DNA from: an uncultured Brachyspira sp.
GTDB taxonomy: Bacteria > Spirochaetota > Brachyspiria > Brachyspirales > Brachyspiraceae
NCBI RefSeq assembly: GCF_910578695.1
Contig: NZ_CAJTQJ010000048.1
Span: forward strand, 1-17,899
DNA length: 17,899 nt
Direction: 5' to 3'
The position numbers were made by a program, and so were the translations under genes. Below, piece after piece: positions 7,924 through 14,577 of this stretch; within the stretch, counting starts at the first letter, position 1, and every line of letters starts with the position of its first letter. Below the pieces are notes generated by a model. The model did not search any database and was not told the DNA's origin. It was given only the letters and a program-made list of their open reading frames with translations.

Positions 7924-7952
7924 ATTGTATATCAAAATTATTATTTTTTCAA
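7924..7952 (-). promoter_or_regulatory. Promoter of barrel paralogue 2
   Basis: Leftward TTGAAA (7952-7947) and TACAAT (7929-7924) are 17 bases apart. Transcription would begin near 7917, just upstream of the ribosome binding site at 7904-7908. Confidence 0.6.
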
Positions 7953-7974
7953 TAATTTATATTATAAAATAATA

Positions 7975-8520
7975 TTATTTAACAAGGAGTTCTATATAGG
8001 GTTTAGTTTCTATTGAATTTTCATCTATTCCTATTTCTTTTAATATTGATTTTAATTTGCATACTTGATTTTCTACAGGCTTATCAGAGTTTAAAAATTC
8101 TATTTCTATAAAGTCTCCTAAATTTTTTATTTTAGAAATTTCAATCAATGCATTTTTATATATAAAAGCATAGCCTTTTTTTTCTTTTCTTACATACTCT
8201 TTATATTTTTGTAATTTCGATAAAAAATCTACTATAAATCTTGACTTTTTTTTGCTTACTTTAATTTCTATCTCTTCATTAACTTCCGCTCCGTCGATTA
8301 AAGTTCTTTCCTTTGTGCAGAAGGTATATCCTCCATTCTCTATTCTAAGTCTTATACAGCTGCTTGTTTTTATATTTCCTTCTTTTATGCTTTTTTCTTT
8401 TGCATAATAAATATCTTTTTTAAAATATTTTTTTTTGAATTTAGCATTATTTTTTAGAAAGTTTAAAACAGATTCAAAGTCTTTAATATATGCTTTTATT
8501 TCAATTTCAGAATTTATCAT
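7975..8520 (-). CDS. CYTH-domain protein (class IV adenylate cyclase-like)
   Basis: A 181-residue cytoplasmic protein of the CYTH superfamily, whose members bind triphosphates in a beta tunnel with divalent metal. Visible residues are EIEIK (5-9, the ExExK signature), KKDIYY (34-39), IRLR (56-59), FCTKER (67-72), EEIEIKV (82-88), a basic RKEKKGY strand (111-117), EIS (127-129), and the GDFIEIE strand (135-141) with its acidic metal ligands. The ending KPYIELL is typical of the CyaB-like branch. Possible activities are adenylate cyclase (cAMP), thiamine triphosphatase or inorganic triphosphatase; the sequence alone does not decide. It starts six bases after the mreD stop, with GGA of the ribosome binding site inside the end of mreD. 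It therefore appears to be the last gene of the mre operon. Confidence 0.8.
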   Translation of the reverse strand: MINSEIEIKAYIKDFESVLNFLKNNAKFKKKYFKKDIYYAKEKSIKEGNIKTSSCIRLRIENGGYTFCTKERTLIDGAEVNEEIEIKVSKKKSRFIVDFLSKLQKYKEYVRKEKKGYAFIYKNALIEISKIKNLGDFIEIEFLNSDKPVENQVCKLKSILKEIGIDENSIETKPYIELLVK

Positions 8521-8526
8521 AATAGT

Positions 8527-9066
8527 TTATTCCGCATACTCTTTTGTACTGTCATCAACATGTATTTTCTGCTTATCATAAATTAAAGGAGCTGATTTTT
8601 CAAATATTATAAATAAAGGAGATGATAATATTACAGTTAAAGGCATGCCAACCAATAATTCAGATCTTATTAAAACAGCTACATTTGAAAGATCCGAATA
8701 TATAGAAGTTACCAAAAATAATGCTATTATTTTTATTAAATATCCAATCAAAGTTACAAATATTCCTGCAGCAATCTGCTTTATAAATATTCTAGTATTA
8801 AAAAAACCTACAAAAAAACCAATATTAAGAAATATTATAGCATAAGAACCGAATGTACCGCTTGATACGATATCTTGCAAAAGTCCTATTATAAAGCCGT
8901 ATATCATTCCGTCAAAAGAACCGTATCTGAATGCTATAAATGTGAGAAATATCAATAATAAATCAGGCTTAGCTCCAAGTGCTGCCCTTATTAAATCATA
9001 AGCAGGAGATGACTGTATCAGAAGCAGAATCAGAGTTGTAATGATAACAGTTATTGCCCTTTTCAT
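8527..9066 (-). CDS. mreD: Rod shape-determining protein MreD
   Basis: A 179-residue integral membrane protein with about five or six hydrophobic segments. It is the membrane partner of MreC in the elongasome that directs lateral peptidoglycan synthesis. The conserved stretch is PDLLLIFLTFIAF, then RYGSFDGMIYGFIIGLLQD and GTFGSYA at about 34-76, typical of MreD and bearing the Gly-rich GxxxGxxxGLLQD pattern. Length fits the family. The ATG overlaps the mreC stop by four bases (ATGA), so the two are translationally coupled. No rodA or pbp2 follows, unlike many mre operons. Confidence 0.92.
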   Translation of the reverse strand: MKRAITVIITTLILLLIQSSPAYDLIRAALGAKPDLLLIFLTFIAFRYGSFDGMIYGFIIGLLQDIVSSGTFGSYAIIFLNIGFFVGFFNTRIFIKQIAAGIFVTLIGYLIKIIALFLVTSIYSDLSNVAVLIRSELLVGMPLTVILSSPLFIIFEKSAPLIYDKQKIHVDDSTKEYAE

Positions 9067-9950
9067 TTTTTACCTCCGTCTTCTTCTGCATCTTCCTCAT
9101 TTGCAAGCATAATTATTTCCTGATCTGGTACTTTTTTAATAACATAAACATTTTCTAAAGTGGAGAAATTAACAGCAGGCTCAACATAAAGATCATGAAA
9201 AAGTCCGTAATTTTTCTTTTCAACTTTAAATACATTTCCTACTAATATGCCTTTAGGAAAAACTCCTCCCATACCGCTTGTAACAACTCTTTCGCCTTCT
9301 TCAACATCCATTTGCAAATCTATATACTGCAGATGGGTTTGAGTGGATTTAGGGCTTTGTCCTGCCATTATTCCTGTAGTTCTGGAGCTTTCAAGCATTA
9401 CCGATATTTGAGATCTTTGATCTACTAAAGATAATACTCTGCTGTTATATCTTCTTACTTCAACTACTTTGCCTACCAAACCTTTATATCCGTTTTGATA
9501 TGATATAACAGGCATTCCGACTACTATTCCATTTGCACTGCCTTTATTAATAACTATTGTAGTATAGAAATTCTGAGGATCTTTTGACACTATTTCGGCA
9601 TATTCTAAAGTGTATTCATCAGTAGGAGCTTCATTTAAAAGCCCTCTAAGTCTTTCATTTTCAGTACTTAATTGTTCATATTCCAAAGCAGCACCGCTTA
9701 ATTCTGCTATTCTGTCTCTTAATATCTGCACTTGAGTTTGCAAAGTAAATATATCTGTTATGCTGGTATAAAGGTATACGAATGCTCTTGATATGCTTTT
9801 TGTGGCACTTTGAATAGGATATACTCCTAAAGCATAAATAGACTCTAAATTAAATACAAAATTACTTCTATTTAATACCATAAACATTCCTGCTATAAGG
9901 TTCAGCAGTATATAAAGAGTAAGCAGTTTATGTTTTAAAAAAATTTTCAC
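9063..9950 (-). CDS. mreC: Rod shape-determining protein MreC
   Basis: A 295-residue bitopic protein: a short cytoplasmic N-terminus, TM at about 9-27, and a coiled-coil region at about 65-107 (LQTQVQILRDRIAEL and YEQLSTENERLRGLL). The extracytoplasmic double beta-barrel domain includes NKGSANGIVVGMPVI (135-149), VLSLVDQRSQISVML (172-186) and VTSGMGGVFPKGILVG (223-238), the usual MreC landmarks. It links MreB filaments to wall-synthesis enzymes. The acidic/Gly-Lys tail EEDAEEDGGKK is short. The start codon is GTG at 9950 with no evident Shine-Dalgarno. The next in-frame ATG would cut into the TM, so GTG is preferred. A 45-base gap separates it from mreB. Confidence 0.93.
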   Translation of the reverse strand: MKIFLKHKLLTLYILLNLIAGMFMVLNRSNFVFNLESIYALGVYPIQSATKSISRAFVYLYTSITDIFTLQTQVQILRDRIAELSGAALEYEQLSTENERLRGLLNEAPTDEYTLEYAEIVSKDPQNFYTTIVINKGSANGIVVGMPVISYQNGYKGLVGKVVEVRRYNSRVLSLVDQRSQISVMLESSRTTGIMAGQSPKSTQTHLQYIDLQMDVEEGERVVTSGMGGVFPKGILVGNVFKVEKKNYGLFHDLYVEPAVNFSTLENVYVIKKVPDQEIIMLANEEDAEEDGGKK

Positions 9951-9995
9951 TGTAAAAGTATCGGCTATATTAATTATTTTTTTACAACTTTTCGA

Positions 9996-11021
9996 TTATG
10001 AGTATCGTCTGTAATTTTTTAAATTCTTAGTTTCTTCTATGAATTTTCCGCATCCTATAGCAACGCAGGTAAGAGGACTTTCAGCAAGAATAACAGGAAC
10101 CCCCGTTTCCATAGAAATCAAATCTGTAAAACCCGGAAGCAAAGATGTACCGCCGCTCATAACAATGCCCCTCTCTACAATATCGGCAGAAATTTCAGGG
10201 GGGGTCTGATTAAGCACTGATTTTACAGCTTCTAGTATTTCTATTAATATATCAGCTATAGCATCTTTTATTTCGGCACTGTTTATTGTAAGAGTTTTAG
10301 GAAGTCCTGATACAGAGTCTCTTCCTCTAATGTCCATAGTTTTTGATATATCGCCTTTATAGGCATGCCCTATATTTATTTTTATCTCTTCAGCAGTTTT
10401 TTCGCCTATATACAAGTTATGAGTTCTCTGCATATATTTAATAATAGCATCATCAAGCTCATCGCCTCCCACTCTTATAGATGCACTTCTCACCATACTT
10501 CCAAGCGAAAGAACAGCAACTTCAGTAGTACCGCCGCCGATTTCTATAATCATATTGCCATGAGGCTCATTTATAGGCATATCAGCACCAATGGCTGCAG
10601 CTCTTGCCTGTTCTATTAAAAATATAGTTCTGGCTCCCGCCTGTTCGCAGCTTTCTCTTACAGCTCTTCTTTCTACTTCTGTAATTCCTGTAGGTATTCC
10701 TATAGCTATTCTAGGTTTTACCAAAGTTCTTTTATTATGCACTTTATTTATAAAATATCTTATCATTTTTTCAACAGTTTCAAAGTCAGCGATAACACCG
10801 TCTCTCATAGGTCTTATAGCAGCTATTGAATTCGGCACTTTACCCAACATCTGCTTTGCTTCATTTCCTACCGCTATTACATTTCCTGTACTTTTTTCTA
10901 TGGCAACTACTGACGGCTCAGCTAAAACAATTCCTTCCCCTTTTACATATACTAAAGTGTTGGCAGTACCTAAATCTATTCCCATATCGCTTGAAAACAT
11001 ATTATATAACCAATTAAACAT
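9996..11021 (-). CDS. mreB: Rod shape-determining protein MreB
   Basis: A 341-residue bacterial actin that forms membrane-associated filaments and positions the cell-wall elongation complex. Phosphate-1 is DLGTANT (16-22). GIPTGITEVERRAV (108-121) and the catalytic Glu137 in EQARAAAIGA (137-146) are present. Phosphate-2 is IGGGTTEVAV (161-170), and the adenosine motif is VMSGGTSLLPG (287-297). The N-terminus MFNWLYNMFSSDMG is amphipathic and could be the membrane anchor. The residue before phosphate-2 is Glu160 (codon GAA), where most MreB proteins have Asp (DIGGGTTE). Similarly EQAR replaces the usual EEPM next to the catalytic Glu. AAGGAG lies ten bases upstream, within the last codons of the TPR gene. 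Only three bases (a second stop codon) separate the genes. Confidence 0.97.
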   Translation of the reverse strand: MFNWLYNMFSSDMGIDLGTANTLVYVKGEGIVLAEPSVVAIEKSTGNVIAVGNEAKQMLGKVPNSIAAIRPMRDGVIADFETVEKMIRYFINKVHNKRTLVKPRIAIGIPTGITEVERRAVRESCEQAGARTIFLIEQARAAAIGADMPINEPHGNMIIEIGGGTTEVAVLSLGSMVRSASIRVGGDELDDAIIKYMQRTHNLYIGEKTAEEIKINIGHAYKGDISKTMDIRGRDSVSGLPKTLTINSAEIKDAIADILIEILEAVKSVLNQTPPEISADIVERGIVMSGGTSLLPGFTDLISMETGVPVILAESPLTCVAIGCGKFIEETKNLKNYRRYS

Positions 11022-11024
11022 TTA

Positions 11025-11972
11025 TTATAATCTCCTTAAAGTATCCCTAGCGGGCTTATACGAATTATCTATTTTTATAGCTTCTCTAAACATCTTTATA
11101 GCTTCATTTCTTCTTTTAGTTTCTAAATACAATTTTCCTATACTATAATATAAATCAGGATTTTTGTCATCTATATCTAATGCCTTTTTGTAAAAAAATT
11201 CACTTTCTTTATAAAGCCCTTGTCTTAAATATAAACTGCCTAATTTGAAATAACTTTTGGATTCAAGCATAGTATTATTATTAAGTTTGCCGTCTGTATC
11301 CATAGAAGATAATATTTGTATAGCCTTCGTATAATCTTTATTTTTCTCATAAGCATTAGCAAGCTCATAATATAATTCCATATTAATAAATCTTTCGCTG
11401 CTTTCTTTTAATTCTCTGTCAATAGCATCTTCTAAATATTTTATAGCATCTTCATACAGTCCTATTTCATAGCAAATTTTAGATAATTCTATAGTAGTAG
11501 ATACTCTATTATCTCCGTTATTTAATGCATTTATATATGAATTATAAGAATCAATATAATATGATTTTCCTAGCCTTTGATAACTATAGCCTAATCTTTG
11601 ATATATAATATTTCTGTCTTTAATAAATTTTGATGTTAATAATAATTGTTTTGCATATTTTATAATGCTTTCGCTTGCACTTATTATAACTTCTTTTTTA
11701 TCTGTCCTTATTAAAATATCATAGTATAAATCTATTCCAGTTTTCAGTATATTTTTATTCAAAGGTCTTTTTGTATAAAGATCATTAAATAAAAATGAAG
11801 CATTGTCATAATCTTCCGCTGCTATATAATCATAAATAGATTTTAATCTTTTTTTATCTATATAGTTGGATGTAAATAAATACATAATTGTTGTAATTGC
11901 AATGAAAACAATTAAAGTAATTGCTATAATATGTATGCTAATTTTATTTTCAACATTATATAAGTAAGGCAT
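11025..11972 (-). CDS. Membrane-anchored TPR protein
   Basis: A 315-residue protein with one N-terminal TM (about 12-34) followed by helical tetratricopeptide repeats. The best repeats are AYEKNKDYTKAIQIL (about 207-221), LYLRQGLYKESEFFYKKALDID (247-268) and LYLETKRRNEAIKMFREAIKID (281-302). Weaker ones lie at about 126-185. TPR domains hold protein partners together. Sitting between bactofilin and mreB with gaps of six and three bases, it is a candidate scaffold for the shape machinery, though the partner cannot be read from sequence. Topology with the TPRs inside or outside the cytoplasm is uncertain. The first residues (MPYLYNVENK) contain one Lys and few charges. The ribosome binding site is poor, so translational coupling to bactofilin is likely. 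Confidence 0.8.
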   Translation of the reverse strand: MPYLYNVENKISIHIIAITLIVFIAITTIMYLFTSNYIDKKRLKSIYDYIAAEDYDNASFLFNDLYTKRPLNKNILKTGIDLYYDILIRTDKKEVIISASESIIKYAKQLLLTSKFIKDRNIIYQRLGYSYQRLGKSYYIDSYNSYINALNNGDNRVSTTIELSKICYEIGLYEDAIKYLEDAIDRELKESSERFINMELYYELANAYEKNKDYTKAIQILSSMDTDGKLNNNTMLESKSYFKLGSLYLRQGLYKESEFFYKKALDIDDKNPDLYYSIGKLYLETKRRNEAIKMFREAIKIDNSYKPARDTLRRL

Positions 11973-11978
11973 AATCCA

Positions 11979-12392
11979 TTAACTATTGTTTTGACTATCA
12001 ATATTATTATCATATAATTTTAAAATGGTTTCTTTCGGATTAGTAAGAGGGTCTGGGGCTACTATACATAATCCTTCAAGTATAACTCCGTTTTGTATAA
12101 TAAGTTCAGGCGTTCTTATCTCTCCAAGTACTCTGCTTGTAGGCATAAGCATTACTCTGTTTTTTGCTTCTATATTTCCGATAATTATACCTTCTATAAC
12201 GGCTGATACTGTTTTTATATTTGATTTAATCTTTCCTGTAGAGCCTACAAAAACATTATCTACTTCTAACTTATCTCCCTCATAGCATCCGTCTACTCTT
12301 AAAGTACCGTTTAATGTAAACTCTCCTTTAAAATATGAACCTTCTCCTATAATAGAATTAGATTCTGTATTATCATTTCTTTTTGAAAACAT
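11979..12392 (-). CDS. Bactofilin (polymer-forming cytoskeletal protein)
   Basis: A 137-residue bactofilin (DUF583). Its central right-handed beta-helix assembles into nucleotide-independent filaments that localise wall enzymes and shape cells. The repeating six-residue rungs are visible from IGEGSYFKGEF through TLRVDGCYEGDKLE, VFVGSTGKIKSNI, AVIEGIIIGNIEAK and NRVMLMPTSRVLGEIRTPELIIQNG to LEGLC. The tails are short: about 18 residues in front and 25 behind. I place the start at the ATG at 12392, eight bases after AGGAG (12405-12401). The TTG one codon upstream is in frame but less well placed. The ribosome binding site overlaps the cheR stop codon. Its place before mreB supports a shape role. 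Confidence 0.92.
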   Translation of the reverse strand: MFSKRNDNTESNSIIGEGSYFKGEFTLNGTLRVDGCYEGDKLEVDNVFVGSTGKIKSNIKTVSAVIEGIIIGNIEAKNRVMLMPTSRVLGEIRTPELIIQNGVILEGLCIVAPDPLTNPKETILKLYDNNIDSQNNS

Positions 12393-12400
12393 CAATAAAA

Positions 12401-12405
12401 CTCCT
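12401..12405 (-). promoter_or_regulatory. Ribosome binding site fixing the bactofilin start
   Basis: AGGAG on the leftward strand overlaps the cheR stop (12406-12404) and stands eight bases before the ATG at 12392. Confidence 0.75.
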
Positions 12406-13219
12406 AATTTTTAGTATATACTATGGAATTATCTATATTATTAAATTTGAATTTTGTATCAAGCCCGAATAAAGATTCGCTATGCCCGATAAATAGAAAT
12501 CCATGTTCATTTAATATATCATAAAATCTATTGACAGTAAGCTCAACCGATTTATTATCAAAGTATATAAGCACATTCCTGCAAAATATAACATCCATAT
12601 TTGTATGGCTTCCTCTATGCCTCAAATTATGATAATCAAAAGTTATTAATTTTTTAATATCATTTTTTATAGAATAATCGCCTGATGATAATTTATCAAA
12701 GTACTTATCTAAATATTCTTTAGGCACGCTTTCTATTTTATGAGGCTCGTATCTGCCTTCTTTAGCGGCTACTAAAGAGTTAAGAGATAAATCACTGGCA
12801 AAAATTTTTATATCTCTGTCTCTAATGCAGGGCGTTTCTAAACAAGTTATTGCTATAGAATAGGGTTCTTCTCCTGTAGAACAGCCTGCACTCCAAATTC
12901 TTATCTGCTCATTTGGTTTTTTATATTTAACTATTTGAGGCAGAACATAATTTTTTAATAATTTAAAATTCGGTCTGTTTCTAAAGAATTTTGTAAGGTT
13001 TGTAGTTACATTATCCAAAAATTTTTTTAACTCTTCTTTATCAGAAGATACAAGTTTATAGTAATCCTCTGCTTCAGATAGATTTTTTTCTTTCATAGAA
13101 GAAACTATTCTTGATTCTAAAATGATTTTATTTATAACATTAAAACTTATACCGCTTTCTTTATATACAAAATCTCTAAACAGATCAAATTGTTTTTCAG
13201 TTAATTTTATATCATTCAA
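12404..13219 (-). CDS. cheR: CheR, chemoreceptor glutamate methyltransferase
   Basis: A 271-residue SAM-dependent enzyme that methylates glutamates on chemoreceptors for adaptation. The N-terminal helical domain (about 1-80) contains VTTNLTKFFR (71-80), matching the family TTNxTxFFR. The methyltransferase domain has WSAGCSTGEEPYSIA (109-123, SAM binding), ASDLS (141-145) and FCRNVLIYF (212-220). There is no C-terminal extension or TPR. The start codon appears to be TTG at 13219, because a stop lies three codons upstream and the first in-frame ATG would remove 41 residues of conserved N-terminal domain. The Shine-Dalgarno is poor, with GGA about 14 bases away. An ATT codon just before is a less likely start. 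It lies 38 bases after cheY. Confidence 0.93.
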   Translation of the reverse strand: MNDIKLTEKQFDLFRDFVYKESGISFNVINKIILESRIVSSMKEKNLSEAEDYYKLVSSDKEELKKFLDNVTTNLTKFFRNRPNFKLLKNYVLPQIVKYKKPNEQIRIWSAGCSTGEEPYSIAITCLETPCIRDRDIKIFASDLSLNSLVAAKEGRYEPHKIESVPKEYLDKYFDKLSSGDYSIKNDIKKLITFDYHNLRHRGSHTNMDVIFCRNVLIYFDNKSVELTVNRFYDILNEHGFLFIGHSESLFGLDTKFKFNNIDNSIVYTKN

Positions 13220-13242
13220 AATAAATTATTCCAAACAAATAA

Positions 13243-13259
13243 AACAATAAATAATTGTT
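13243..13259 (-). other. Small hairpin at the cheY stop codon
   Basis: AACAAT and ATTGTT form a six-pair stem with a five-base loop that overlaps the cheY stop, followed on the leftward transcript by a T-rich stretch. It could attenuate read-through into cheR, but it is weak and may be chance in such AT-rich DNA. Confidence 0.25.
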
Positions 13260-13677
13260 ATTTTTTTGTAAGAACCATTTTTATACGCTCAAGTACTTTT
13301 TTTCTATCAAGAGGTTTTGTAATATAGTTTTTAGCCCCTGCTAATAAGGCTTTTTTTACCATGTCTTCTTTACCTAAAGCACTAACCATAACTACTTTAG
13401 CGTTTTTATCATATTCTATTATTTTAGTTAATGCTGTAATACCGTCCATTTTAGGCATTGTAATATCCATAGTTACTAAATCAGGCTTATATTCTTTATA
13501 CATAAGTACGCCTTCTTCTCCGTTTTCAGCAGTACCAACTACATTATATTGCTCTGATACAAAAATTTGCTGCAGCTGTTTTACAACAAATGCAGAATCA
13601 TCTACTATTAAAACTTTAAACGGCTTTCCAAACTCATTTATACCATCAGCTTCTTTTGTATTAATGTTTTCAGACAT
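13258..13677 (-). CDS. cheY: CheY-family response regulator
   Basis: A 139-residue single-domain receiver. Acidic pocket Asp26-Asp27, phosphoacceptor Asp71 (in TMDITMPKMDG), Ser99 (VMVSA) and Lys121 (ITKPL) are all in place, so it should be phosphorylated by a CheA kinase. Phospho-CheY in spirochaetes acts on the switch of the periplasmic flagella. A 17-residue N-terminal extension precedes the receiver fold (KVLIVDD). It lies five bases downstream of cheX, whose last codons carry its AAGGAG ribosome binding site. That pairing makes it the likely substrate of CheX. No output domain is present. Because spirochaetes carry several CheY copies, its exact role relative to others is open. Confidence 0.92.
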   Translation of the reverse strand: MSENINTKEADGINEFGKPFKVLIVDDSAFVVKQLQQIFVSEQYNVVGTAENGEEGVLMYKEYKPDLVTMDITMPKMDGITALTKIIEYDKNAKVVMVSALGKEDMVKKALLAGAKNYITKPLDRKKVLERIKMVLTKK

Positions 13678-13682
13678 ATTCT

Positions 13683-14150
13683 TTACTCCTTTTCTGATTC
13701 TACGGCAACTAATATATTAAAATCGCCGATAGAGGTATCTAATTTTATATGCAGAAATTCCGAATCGCTTATCGAAATTTCTAAATTCTTGCTTTTCATT
13801 ATAGCAGGCGGAGATATATTTATATTGTATCCGTCTTCTCCCAATTTTGTTACAGCTAAGCCTGCTATTAAATTGATAAGTTCTTTTAATGCTGATAATG
13901 ACATCTTATCAATATCTTTTACTTCGCTTTTATTCATTATAGAAACTATTTTTTGTGCAGTTTCTACTTTCATATCAGCTATAAAATGTCCAATTACATC
14001 TTCTGATAATGATACTATAACTATAATACCAGAAGTATTAACAAAAGACCCTTTAAGAGTTATATCTCTTATTTTTATACCATCTTTTAGGTAATTTTGT
14101 AATATTTCATTGGATGCATCTGCAAAATGCCTTATATAATCAAGCCTCAT
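13683..14150 (-). CDS. cheX: CheX, CheY-P phosphatase
   Basis: A 155-residue CheX-family protein that removes phosphate from CheY-P and is the usual phosphatase in spirochaetes, which lack CheZ. The family active motif E-x-x-N is seen as Glu90-Leu-Ile-Asn93 in SALKELINLIAGLAVTKL. The preceding strand block GSFVNTSGIIVIVSL and the later INISPPAIM fit the fold. Family members work as dimers in the cytoplasm. It is the first gene of the leftward operon, about 30 bases after the predicted transcription start, with only a weak Shine-Dalgarno (AAGAG, about ten bases from the ATG). CheA and CheW are not in this window, so the kinase must be encoded elsewhere. Confidence 0.9.
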   Translation of the reverse strand: MRLDYIRHFADASNEILQNYLKDGIKIRDITLKGSFVNTSGIIVIVSLSEDVIGHFIADMKVETAQKIVSIMNKSEVKDIDKMSLSALKELINLIAGLAVTKLGEDGYNINISPPAIMKSKNLEISISDSEFLHIKLDTSIGDFNILVAVESEKE

Positions 14151-14186
14151 TAATAATACTCTTTTTTATATTAATTACTTAGCCTT

Positions 14187-14215
14187 ATTTTAACAATATA
14201 TAAATTTTATTGCAA
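14187..14215 (-). promoter_or_regulatory. Promoter of the cheX-cheY-cheR-bactofilin-mre operon
   Basis: Leftward TTGCAA (14215-14210) and TAAAAT (14192-14187) are 17 bases apart, giving a leader of about 30 bases. This is a sigma70-type signal, not a sigma28 flagellar one. I found no other promoter of this quality in the short gaps of the nine-gene run. Confidence 0.65.
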
Positions 14216-14313
14216 GTATAGTTATAAAATTAGTATTATGATTGTCTTAAATATCGAAAAAAAAGTAATTAGCTTGAAATAATATTTTAAATCAAAAAAT
14301 TATTTAAAAATGC

Positions 14314-14342
14314 TTGACATATATGATTTATTATTGTATTAT
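14314..14342 (+). promoter_or_regulatory. Promoter of the zinc-ribbon operon, module copy 1
   Basis: TTGACA (14314-14319) and TATTAT (14337-14342) are 17 bases apart. The 30 bases from the -35 onward match the second module at 17746 at 27 positions, including 16 identical bases at and around the -10. It is divergent from the cheX promoter about 100 bases away, so shared regulation is possible. Confidence 0.75.
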
Positions 14343-14379
14343 TAAAGTATGATATTCAGTAAACTAGAAAATATTACAG

Positions 14380-14414
14380 ACAGTCTACAGTCTACAGTCT
14401 ACAGTCTACAGTCT
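14380..14414 (+). repeat. Five perfect tandem copies of ACAGTCT, tract 1
   Basis: Five uninterrupted heptamers (14380-14386, 14387-14393, 14394-14400, 14401-14407, 14408-14414), preceded by a partial unit ACAG. The tract begins 38 bases after the -10, so it lies in the transcribed leader, and ends 163 bases before the ATG of the first gene. The unit has little ability to fold on itself. Such perfect short tandem repeats are prone to copy-number change by slipped-strand mispairing. Confidence 0.95.
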
Positions 14415-14577
14415 TAATTTAAAATTAAATTATAATAAATATTCTTATTCTCTAAAGAATAACTGCATCATTTTGTCATTGCATAATTTTATTAAAAGTT
14501 CATTTTATTATAATTCTTTTAAATTTTTTCAATTATCAATTCTTATGAATGTTAATTTTTTTCTAGGAGTATAGTGT
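14415..14577 (+). other. Long leader between the heptamer tract and the first zinc-ribbon gene
   Basis: The predicted 5' untranslated region is about 230 bases in all, unusually long for this window. After the heptamers it holds a seven-pair hairpin (TATTCTT at 14440-14446 with AAGAATA at 14455-14461) and AT-rich sequence. It ends with AGGAG eight bases before the ATG. I see no known riboswitch fold and no gene. Confidence 0.5.

Noticed and set aside
7936..7974. Terminator after the CYTH gene
   Set aside because: Several AT-only complementary runs occur, but they contain no G/C pairs and overlap the next gene's promoter. I cannot tell them from chance in this composition.
14310..14345. Short open frame MLDIYDLLLYY
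   Set aside because: It lies on top of the -35/-10 promoter, has no ribosome binding site and is only 11 codons.
14380..14414. CRISPR array
   Set aside because: The repeats are seven bases and directly adjacent, with no spacers, and no cas gene is nearby.
14415..14577. Riboswitch in the long leader
   Set aside because: Only one small AT-rich hairpin is visible and no conserved riboswitch core is recognisable.
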